A DNA stretch of 64,000 nt from Novosphingobium sp. (GTDB lineage: Bacteria; Pseudomonadota; Alphaproteobacteria; Sphingomonadales; Sphingomonadaceae). The DNA lies in assembly GCF_039595395.1 (NCBI RefSeq), contig NZ_JBCNLP010000001.1, positions 3,162,001-3,226,000 of the forward strand, in the 5' to 3' direction. Made by a program: the position numbers and the translations under genes. The notes beneath the pieces are model-generated. The model ran no database searches. It was given only the letters and a program-made list of their open reading frames with translations, and was not told the origin of the DNA. This document shows positions 7,981-15,912 of this stretch, one piece after another. The first letter of the stretch is position 1, and each line of letters starts with the position of its first letter.

Positions 7981-8053
7981 TTTGTGACCAGGACCAGCTA
8001 TGTGACTGGAAGCCACCTGCCAAGAACGCATATTTTTAGGACCAGGTCACATG
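7981..8053. promoter_or_regulatory. azoR/hxlR divergent promoter region with GTGAC half-sites
   Basis: Between the two divergent starts are GTGACCAGG (7984-7992), GTGACTGG (8002-8009) and, on the other strand, GTGACCTGG (8043-8051). The last site touches the HxlR start codon. These repeated half-sites are the likely binding sites of the HxlR regulator on both promoters. No experimental consensus is available, so this is inferred from position and repetition. Confidence 0.4.
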
Positions 8054-8452
8054 GATATGCCCACCCCCGATCTCCCCACCATGCCCGAGCAACCCGGCAT
8101 CAGCGCCGAATGCCGCAGGATGAACAGCATCCTGAGCATTGTGGGCGACAAATGGACGGTGATGATCGTCATGGTGCTGGTCGAGGGGCCCCAACGCTTC
8201 AACGCGATAAAGCGCATCATCGGCGGCATCTCGCAGCAGATGCTGACCCGCACCCTCAAAGCACTCGAACGCGACGGCATGGTCAGCCGTACAGTGCACC
8301 CCACCGTGCCGCCTCAGGTGGAGTATGCGCTCACCCCGCTGGGCCATTCGCTGGCGGTGCCGGTGCGCGCTCTGGGCGCCTGGGCGCGCGGCCATATGGA
8401 GGAAATCGACGGCCATCGCATCCGATATGACACGCGCGACCTAGCGGGTTAG
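8051..8452 (+). CDS. HxlR-family transcriptional regulator
   Basis: A 133-residue winged-helix DNA-binding protein. The HxlR core is plain: MNSILSIVGDKWTVMIVMVL, then FNAIKRIIGGISQQMLTRTLKALERDGMVSR (recognition helix and turn), then the wing and YALTPLGHSL. One cysteine sits just before the first helix (SAECRRMNS), the position used for thiol-based quinone or electrophile sensing in YodB/HypR-type members. Given the divergent azoR gene, the simplest model is a repressor that is released from DNA when this cysteine is oxidised or alkylated. AGGA nine bases upstream supports the start at 8051. Sensing is inferred, not shown. Confidence 0.88.
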   Translation: MDMPTPDLPTMPEQPGISAECRRMNSILSIVGDKWTVMIVMVLVEGPQRFNAIKRIIGGISQQMLTRTLKALERDGMVSRTVHPTVPPQVEYALTPLGHSLAVPVRALGAWARGHMEEIDGHRIRYDTRDLAG

Positions 8453-8460
8453 GACGCTCT

Positions 8461-8482
8461 GGTTTAAGGGGCCGATTAAACC
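8461..8482. promoter_or_regulatory. Palindrome upstream of the LacI-family gene
   Basis: GGTTTAA and TTAAACC form a perfect 7-bp inverted repeat around an 8-nt GC-rich spacer, 45 bp ahead of the lacI-type start. It is a plausible autoregulatory operator. It also follows the hxlR stop by only 8 bp, so a role in ending that transcript cannot be excluded. Confidence 0.4.
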
Positions 8483-8526
8483 CGTCTGCGAAAGGCGGGA
8501 CAACCGACGAAAAGGGAAGACACGAG

Positions 8527-9537
8527 ATGCCTGCCGATCGCCGCATGCGCGCGACCTGCTATGATGTGGCCGAAAGGGCGGGCGTCAGCCAGTCGACCGT
8601 TTCGCGCGCGCTGGCCGGGCATTCCTCGGTGTCGGAAGGCACGCGCAACCGCGTCGCGCTGATCGCGCGGAGCATGGGCTATCAGATCGACAGCGTGGCC
8701 GCCGCCGTGCGTACCGGCCGCATCGACACCATCGCGGTGGTGGTGCTGGCGCGCGAAAGCGGCCCGCCCGAACATTGCAACCCCTTCCACCACAATCTGC
8801 TGGCCACCATCTGCCAGGCGGCGTCAGCGCGCGGGCTGGAAACGCTGGTCTCCTTCCAGAGCCGCCCCGACACGCTGCGCGGCAATTACGAGGTGGCGCG
8901 CAAGGCGATGGGCGCCATCGTGATCGGCACCAGCGAAAACCGCGAGGCATGGCGCTATTTCCGCCAGATCGCCAAAAGCGGCGCCAACATCGTGGGCTGG
9001 GGCACGCCGCATGCCGACATGCGCTGGGTCCGCGCCGACAATGCCGAGGGCGGGCGCCTGGCCGCGCGCCATCTGCTCGACGCCGGCTGCCGCAACATCG
9101 CCTTTCTGGGCGCCGGGCGCCATGCTCCCCCGCAGTTTTCCGAGCGTTTCACCGCCTGCCAGGCGCTGCTGGCGGAAGAGGGGCTGGAGCTGCTGCGCCT
9201 GCCCATGCCCAAGGGCGCCTCGCGCCACGATCAGGGCTTCAGGGCGGGTCAGGCCCTGCTGGCACAGCATCCCGACTGCGACGGCGTGATCGCCGCCAAT
9301 GACAGTCTGGCGCTGGGGCTACAGAATGCGCTGCGTCCTTCCGGCGCGCTCGAGCGGATCGCGCTGATCGGCTTCGACGGTTCCTATGAGGCGCGCCATG
9401 CCGTGCCGCCGATCCCCTCGGTCGCGCCCGATTTTCAGGAGGCCGGGGCGCTGCTGCTCGATGCGCTGATGAACAAGGGCCGCGATGCCGGGAAAGAACC
9501 GCCGCGCCCCTCGGTGCATGTTGTTACGCATCTTTGA
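8527..9537 (+). CDS. LacI-family transcriptional regulator
   Basis: A 336-residue sugar-responsive repressor. The N-terminal helix-turn-helix is canonical (CYDVAERAGVSQSTVSRALAGHSSVSEGTR) and the hinge helix follows (IARSMGYQIDSVAAAVRTGR). A periplasmic-binding-protein-like effector domain fills about residues 65-330, with GGRLAARHLLDAGCRNIAFLG and DGVIAANDSLALGLQNAL as the usual motifs. Its effector and targets are not evident because no transporter or sugar enzyme adjoins it. The gene lies between a diguanylate cyclase and the azoR/hxlR pair. Its TGA stop is formed by the end of palindromic element copy B. Confidence 0.9.
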   Translation: MPADRRMRATCYDVAERAGVSQSTVSRALAGHSSVSEGTRNRVALIARSMGYQIDSVAAAVRTGRIDTIAVVVLARESGPPEHCNPFHHNLLATICQAASARGLETLVSFQSRPDTLRGNYEVARKAMGAIVIGTSENREAWRYFRQIAKSGANIVGWGTPHADMRWVRADNAEGGRLAARHLLDAGCRNIAFLGAGRHAPPQFSERFTACQALLAEEGLELLRLPMPKGASRHDQGFRAGQALLAQHPDCDGVIAANDSLALGLQNALRPSGALERIALIGFDGSYEARHAVPPIPSVAPDFQEAGALLLDALMNKGRDAGKEPPRPSVHVVTHL

Positions 9538-9677
9538 AAATCCGGCGGAAGCTTGCGATTTAAGAGCGGCATCGGCCCACTCCCCCGCCCGGTTACCCTA
9601 CGGTGGTATCCTCTGGGTGGCCGGGCGGGGGAGTGGGCCGGTGCCGCAAAATCCGGCTCTTCCGCCGGATTTTCAAG
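9533..9677. repeat. Palindromic gene-end element, copy B
   Basis: A near-complete 145-bp inverted repeat. The left end TTTGAAAATCCGGCGGAAG is mirrored by CTTCCGCCGGATTTTCAAG at the right end. The core is a roughly 33-bp stem with a few mismatches and the loop shared by the family (GGTGGTATCC). The right side also folds into the AAAATCCGGC/GCCGGATTTT hairpin. The left end supplies the TGA of the LacI gene (9535-9537) and the right end supplies the TGA of the diguanylate cyclase (9673-9675 on the minus strand), so both convergent genes end inside the element. Confidence 0.9.
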
Positions 9678-10821
9678 CCAAAGCCAGCCGCACGCAATCG
9701 CGCCCGTCACGCTTGGCCTCATAGAGCGCCAGATCGGCCCGCTCGATGCCGGAGGCCAGCATGTCATGCGCGCCGATCTCCACCGCGCCGAAGCTGACGG
9801 TGGGCATGGCCAGCCCCAGCCCGGTATGCGGCCCCTCCTCGGCCAGCGCCACCCGCAGGCGGTTGAGCAGATCCCCCACCTCATCCAGATCGACGCCGGG
9901 CAGCAGCAGCACGAACTCCTCGCCCCCCGCGCGTGAGACCAGATCGCCCGCCCGCACATTGGCGCGCAACCGGCGGGCAAATTCGCTGAGCACCATATCG
10001 CCCGCCTTGTGGCCGAAACGGTCGTTGATCGACTTGAAATTGTCGAGATCGGCCACCGCCACGCAGACCGGCATGCCGCTGCGCCGGCACTGCGCCTTAA
10101 CCCGCCGCGCCGCCTCATCGAAGCCGCGCCGGTTGAGCAGGCCCGTCAGCGGATCGACGATGGCCAGATGGCGGATGCCATGGGCCAGATCCTCGGCCAG
10201 CAGGAACAGCGCGAACAGGCCGATGCCGGTCAGGCTGGCGGGCACGCCCAGCACATAGACGGCATGGTAAATCTCGGCGGCGCCCGCCCCCCATGGGTCG
10301 GTCATCAGCCCCAGCACGGTCAGCAGGCCGAAGAAGCCCATGAACAGGCTCATCATCGCCAGAGTGATGCGCCCCTCGGCCATTTCGCGCTCCGGGCCCT
10401 GGCGCAGGGCGCGGATCGAGAAGAACAGCATCGCCACCACATAGGTGGTGACCACGGGATGATGCACCGGCCGGTCGGGATAGCGCACCACCAGCACGCC
10501 GCAGCCCAGCACCAGCAGCGCGAGAGAGGCCAGAATCCAGCGCTGGTCCCGCAGCCCGCTGCGCTCGCGAAAGCCCAGCAGCACCAGGGTGGAGCCCACC
10601 AGCGATGCGGTGCAGGAGGCCAGATTCATCGCCGTATGGTCGCCCGGCACCAGCAGGCGCAGCGCCATCAGCGTGTGATCCAGCGCGATCAGCGCGAAGG
10701 CGCTGGCCCAATAGGTGGCATGACGCTCCCGCCCGAAGCGCAGATAGGCGCCGTAAAGAGCGATGGCCAACAGCAGGCTGGTGCTGGCAACGCCAAAAAA
10801 CGCGAGGGCAAGAACACTCAT
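9673..10821 (-). CDS. Membrane-bound diguanylate cyclase (GGDEF)
   Basis: Makes the second messenger cyclic di-GMP from two GTP. About residues 1-205 hold six to seven hydrophobic segments (VLALAFFGVASTSLLLAIALY first, ASLTGIGLFALFLLAEDLAHG last), a membrane sensor module without a recognised ligand. The GGDEF domain fills about residues 215-380: VDPLTGLLNRRGFDEAARR, VAVADLDNFKSINDRFGHKAGD for Mg-GTP, and AGGEEF at the active site. The inhibitory I-site RxxD is present five residues before it (RAGD), so product inhibition is likely. There is no EAL domain. I choose the ATG at 10821; an upstream TTG at 10830 is also open. Confidence 0.9.
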   Translation of the reverse strand: MSVLALAFFGVASTSLLLAIALYGAYLRFGRERHATYWASAFALIALDHTLMALRLLVPGDHTAMNLASCTASLVGSTLVLLGFRERSGLRDQRWILASLALLVLGCGVLVVRYPDRPVHHPVVTTYVVAMLFFSIRALRQGPEREMAEGRITLAMMSLFMGFFGLLTVLGLMTDPWGAGAAEIYHAVYVLGVPASLTGIGLFALFLLAEDLAHGIRHLAIVDPLTGLLNRRGFDEAARRVKAQCRRSGMPVCVAVADLDNFKSINDRFGHKAGDMVLSEFARRLRANVRAGDLVSRAGGEEFVLLLPGVDLDEVGDLLNRLRVALAEEGPHTGLGLAMPTVSFGAVEIGAHDMLASGIERADLALYEAKRDGRDCVRLALA

Positions 10822-10935
10822 CCCGCCCAATTAACAGCATCGCCCCGCCGTTCCAAAGCCATCCTGCGCCGCGCGCGTAAAGTTTACATCACTGTATCCC
10901 TCACGCGTCATGGGGAAGACACGTAGGTCCCCGAA

Positions 10936-11060
10936 GCGGCACCGGCCCACTCCCCCGCCCGGCTACCCTATGGTGGTATCCTCTGGGTGGCCGGACCAAG
11001 AACGCTGATGACGCGAGTGGGCCGGTGCCGCAAAATCCGGCTCTTTCGCCGGATTTTCAA
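10936..11060. repeat. Palindromic gene-end element, copy C, disrupted
   Basis: Shares the core arm and loop of copies A and B and the right-hand AAAATCCGGC/GCCGGATTTT hairpin. It lacks the TTTGAAAATCCGG left end. In the right arm the run of Gs present in copy B is replaced by about 20 unrelated bases (about 10995-11014), which breaks the long stem. Its right end supplies the TGA stop of the LysR gene (11057-11059). Confidence 0.85.
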
Positions 11061-11965
11061 AGAAACCCCCGGTTCTTCTCGCGGATCAGATCGATCAGCG
11101 CCCGCAGACCGGCGGGCACATGGCGCCGCCCCGGATAGTAAAGACACAGCCCCGGATAGGGCGGGCACCAATCCTCCAGCACCGGCACCAGCCGCCCCGC
11201 CGCGATGGCCTCGCGCACCGACCATTCGCTCAGATAGGCCAGCCCCACGCCCTCCAGCGCCGCCTCCAGCATCACCGTCATCTCGTCGAGCGTCAGCGCG
11301 CCCTGCACATCGACCTCGACCTTCTCGCCGCGCTTCTCGAACTCCCAGCGCCAGATGCCGCCGCTGGCCATGCGGGCGCGGATGCACTGGTGGCGGTGCA
11401 GATCGGCGGGCACCAGCGGGCGGCCATGCGCCGCCAGATAGGCGGGCGTCCCCACCACCAGCATGCGGATCTCGCCCCCGATGGGCACGGCGATCATGTC
11501 CTGAGGCACCGCCTCGGCGATGCGGACCCCGGCGTCGAAACCCTGCCCGACGATATCGACCAGCCGCCCCTCGGTGACCAGCGTGACCTGCATATCGGGA
11601 TAGCGGCGCAGGAAATCGAGGATAACCGGCGTCAGGATCATCCGCGCCGCGCCCGCCGAGGTGTTGATCCGCAGCATGCCGGTGGGCGTGTCGCGATGGC
11701 TGTTGATACCCTCGATGGCGCCGCCGATCGCGGCCAGCGCGGGGGCGATGCGGGCGATGAACTGCTCGCCCGCATCGGTGGCCGAAACGCTGCGGGTGGT
11801 GCGGTTGAACAGGCGCACGCCCAGCCGCGCCTCCAGCGCCGCCACCGCATGGCTGAGCGCCGAGGTGGACATGCCCAGCTCGGTCGCCGCCGCGCGGAAG
11901 CTGCCCAGCCGGGCGACGGCGGCGACGGCCTCATATTCGGTCAGTCCGGTCGAGGCCTTTGCCAT
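11057..11965 (-). CDS. LysR-family transcriptional regulator
   Basis: A 302-residue LTTR with the usual N-terminal winged helix (YEAVAAVARLGSFRAAATELGMSTSALSHAVAALEARLGVRLFNRTTRSV) and a C-terminal effector domain. The effector domain begins near GMLRINTSAGAARMILTPVI and belongs to the subgroup whose members often control an adjacent oxidoreductase. It is divergent from an aldehyde dehydrogenase starting 96 bp away, its most likely target. The stop codon lies inside palindromic element copy C, so the C-terminus (REKNRGFL) has been set by that element. The inducer cannot be read from sequence. Confidence 0.9.
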   Translation of the reverse strand: MAKASTGLTEYEAVAAVARLGSFRAAATELGMSTSALSHAVAALEARLGVRLFNRTTRSVSATDAGEQFIARIAPALAAIGGAIEGINSHRDTPTGMLRINTSAGAARMILTPVILDFLRRYPDMQVTLVTEGRLVDIVGQGFDAGVRIAEAVPQDMIAVPIGGEIRMLVVGTPAYLAAHGRPLVPADLHRHQCIRARMASGGIWRWEFEKRGEKVEVDVQGALTLDEMTVMLEAALEGVGLAYLSEWSVREAIAAGRLVPVLEDWCPPYPGLCLYYPGRRHVPAGLRALIDLIREKNRGFL

Positions 11966-12060
11966 TATCCTGAATCCTGCATCATCTCATGCCATTCTAT
12001 CCGCCTTATCGCATCAATGCCAGAGGCCTATCTGAAGGTCACCCCAACAGGAGACCTCTC

Positions 12061-13476
<1,416 letters not shown>

Positions 13477-13482
13477 TCCGCC

Positions 13483-13510
13483 GGGCGCCTGCCTTTACGG
13501 GCGGGCGCCC
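13483..13510. terminator. GC hairpin between aldehyde dehydrogenase and tetR
   Basis: GGGCGCC and GGCGCCC pair across a 14-nt loop. The hairpin sits 7 bp after the dehydrogenase stop and overlaps the last codons of the convergent TetR gene. It could terminate the dehydrogenase transcript; there is no long T tract. Confidence 0.4.
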
Positions 13511-14127
13511 GCTTCTCCCAAAGTGGCGTACAGAAACAGGCGCCAGCGTTTCCGGAAATGCGCCTCCAGCACGATTTTATCCGCCGCCCCTTCGGCCCAT
13601 TTGAGCCGATTGGCCTCGCCATCGAGCAGGTCGATCAGGATAGCGGCGACATCCTCCTCCACCCGCCATCCCGCAGGCGGCGTGGCCGCCTCCACCGCCG
13701 CGCGCAAAGGGGCGAGCGACTCCGCGCTCCACAGCATCAGCCGTTGGCGCAGATCCGGCGAACTGGCCGCTTCCAGCAAAATCGCGGCATAAAGCGCCGC
13801 ATAGGAGGGCGTCGCGGAGAGCGTGAAATAAGCCAGCGCCATGGCCTCAAGCCGCTCCAGCGGCGTGGCATGGCCCTCCCCCGCCTCGGTCAGAACCTGC
13901 GCGAATTGCACCATATCCCGCGCCACCACCGCTTCGAGCAGCGCCATCTTCCCGGCATAACGATGGTACAGCGTATGCTTGGACCAGCCCAAAGCGGCGG
14001 CGATCTCCTCCATCGAGGTGCCCGCCACCCCGCGCCGGGCAAAACGCGCCCGCGCCTCATCCAGCAGCAGATCGTTCATGGCGGCGGCCCGCTCTCTGGT
14101 GGGCCGCCCGCCGCGTTTTTCCGTCAT
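13495..14127 (-). CDS. TetR-family transcriptional repressor
   Basis: A 210-residue TetR regulator. The DNA-binding domain occupies about residues 10-60 (RERAAAMNDLLLDEARARFARRGVAGTSMEEIAAALGWSKHTLYHRY). The remainder is an all-helical ligand domain of the AefR-like or TetR_C type. AGGAGG upstream favours the start at 14127 over the longer frame to 14157. It is divergent from an ABC-F ATPase, with a 16-bp palindrome in the gap, so it most probably represses itself and the ABC-F gene and is released by a drug or metabolite. The C-terminal end overlaps a hairpin shared with the convergent aldehyde dehydrogenase. Confidence 0.9.
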   Translation of the reverse strand: MTEKRGGRPTRERAAAMNDLLLDEARARFARRGVAGTSMEEIAAALGWSKHTLYHRYAGKMALLEAVVARDMVQFAQVLTEAGEGHATPLERLEAMALAYFTLSATPSYAALYAAILLEAASSPDLRQRLMLWSAESLAPLRAAVEAATPPAGWRVEEDVAAILIDLLDGEANRLKWAEGAADKIVLEAHFRKRWRLFLYATLGEAGARP

Positions 14128-14175
14128 CGCCTGCCTCCTTGCCGCGCCATATTGCATTGTGCGGCAAAAATTAAT

Positions 14176-14191
14176 AGCACGTATCTGTGCT
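14176..14191. promoter_or_regulatory. Candidate TetR operator
   Basis: AGCACGTATCTGTGCT has 5-bp inverted arms (AGCAC/GTGCT) around six bases, 17 bp in front of the ABC-F start and 49 bp from the divergent tetR start. Size, symmetry and position fit a TetR-type operator that covers both promoters. Confidence 0.55.
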
Positions 14192-14207
14192 GTTTAAAGG
14201 ATATGCC

Positions 14208-15830
14208 ATGCCATCGATCACCGCCTCCGCCCTTGGCTGGGCCTCGCCAGAGGGGCGCGCGGTGCTCAGCGGCATCGACCTGCAGCTCGGGCGCGAGCGG
14301 GTCGGGCTGGTGGGCCGCAATGGCGTGGGCAAGACCACGCTGCTCCACCTGCTAAGCGGCGAGCGTCAGCCCACCAGCGGCAAGATCACCCTCGACGGCC
14401 ACCTTCACCTGATGCGTCAGGCGCTGGCCACCGACCCGCAGGCCAGCATCGCCACCCTCTTCGGCGTCGCCCCCGCGCTGGCCGTGCTGCGCCGCGCCGA
14501 TGCAGGCCTCGCCACGCTGGAGGAGATGGGCGACGCCGACTGGACTCTCGAAACACGGATCGAGGAAGCGCTGGCCCGCGTCGGCCTCGATGCCTCGGGC
14601 GAGACGCTGCTGGCGGATCTGTCGGGCGGGCAGCGCACCCGCGCCGGGCTGGCGGCGGCGATCTTTGCCGCGCCGGACTTCCTGTTCCTCGACGAGCCCA
14701 CCAACAACCTCGACCGCGAGGGCCGCGCCGCGCTGATCGCGCTGGTCGAAAGCTGGAACGCCGGGCTGCTGGTCGTCAGCCATGACCGCGAACTGCTCGA
14801 ACGGATGGACGCGATCCTGGAGCTGACCACGCTGGGCCTCACCCGCTATGGCGGCAACTGGAGCCAGTATCGCGCGCGCAAGGCGGTGGAACTGCAGGCG
14901 GCGCAGGACGATCTGGCCCATGCCCGCAAGCATCAGGGCGAGATCGAGCGCCGCGCCCGCCTCGCCACCGAGCGCCAGCAGAAGCGCGATGCCGCCGGAT
15001 CGCGCAAGGCCGCACGCGGCGATATGCCGCGCATCGTGATGGGCCTGCGCAAGAATGCCGCCGAGGCCAGCAGCGGCAGCGGCGCGCGCCTCAGTGAAAG
15101 ACTGGCAGCGCAGGCCGGCGATGCCGTGGCCGCCGCGCGCGAACGGATCGAGGTGCTGCAGCAACTCTCCATCACCCTGCCCTCCAGCGGCCTTTATGCC
15201 GAGCGCGACGTGCTGACCATGACGGGCGTGACGGCGGGTTATGACCCCGCCCACCCCGTGCTGAACAACATCGACCTCACCATCACCGGCCCTCAGCGCA
15301 TCGCCATCACCGGCCCCAATGGCATGGGCAAAAGCACGCTGCTGCGGCTGATTTCGGGCGATCTGGCGCCGCTGGCGGGGCGGGTGGCGGTGCATGTGCC
15401 CTGTGCCATCATCGACCAGCATGTCGGCTTTCTCGACCCCGCGCTCTCCATCCTCGACAATTTCCGCGCGCTCAACCCGGACGCCAATGAGAACGCCTGC
15501 CGCGCCATTCTCGCCGGTTTCCTGTTCCGCGCCGATGCCGCGCTGCAGAGTGTGGGCACGCTGAGCGGCGGGCAGATGCTGCGCGCGGGGCTGGCCTGTC
15601 GGCTGGGCGGCACGCATCCTCCCGCGCTGCTGGTGCTGGATGAGCCGACCAACCATCTCGATCTCGACTCGATCCAGGCGGTGGAGGCGGCGCTGGCGGC
15701 CTATGACGGGGCGCTGCTGGTGGTCAGCCATGACGAGGCCTTCCTCGACGCCATCGGCATCGCGCGCCACCTGCGCCTGCAACCGACCGGCGATGGCCCC
15801 GCCACGCTGACAGAAGAGCAAAGCCGTTGA
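14208..15830 (+). CDS. ABC-F family ATPase
   Basis: A 540-residue soluble protein with two fused ABC ATPase domains and no membrane segment, the ABC-F plan. These proteins bind the ribosomal E-site and modulate translation or remove antibiotics. Domain 1 has GLVGRNGVGKTTLL (Walker A), LSGGQRTRAGLAAAIF and LFLDEPTNNLD. Domain 2 has ITGPNGMGKSTLL, LSGGQMLRAGLACRL and LVLDEPTNHLD. The inter-domain linker (about residues 220-330) is charged and helical, as expected for the part that contacts the peptidyl-transferase centre. AAGGA upstream fixes the start at 14208. TetR control in cis suggests an inducible protective role rather than a housekeeping EttA, but drug resistance is inferred. Confidence 0.88.
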   Translation: MPSITASALGWASPEGRAVLSGIDLQLGRERVGLVGRNGVGKTTLLHLLSGERQPTSGKITLDGHLHLMRQALATDPQASIATLFGVAPALAVLRRADAGLATLEEMGDADWTLETRIEEALARVGLDASGETLLADLSGGQRTRAGLAAAIFAAPDFLFLDEPTNNLDREGRAALIALVESWNAGLLVVSHDRELLERMDAILELTTLGLTRYGGNWSQYRARKAVELQAAQDDLAHARKHQGEIERRARLATERQQKRDAAGSRKAARGDMPRIVMGLRKNAAEASSGSGARLSERLAAQAGDAVAAARERIEVLQQLSITLPSSGLYAERDVLTMTGVTAGYDPAHPVLNNIDLTITGPQRIAITGPNGMGKSTLLRLISGDLAPLAGRVAVHVPCAIIDQHVGFLDPALSILDNFRALNPDANENACRAILAGFLFRADAALQSVGTLSGGQMLRAGLACRLGGTHPPALLVLDEPTNHLDLDSIQAVEAALAAYDGALLVVSHDEAFLDAIGIARHLRLQPTGDGPATLTEEQSR

Positions 15831-15912
15831 AATCATGGCGCGCGCCGGTGGCATGCTGGCGCCCGCTCATGCTAAAGCGCCGCCACCAGTCGCAAGGGAA
15901 AGCAGCGCGATC

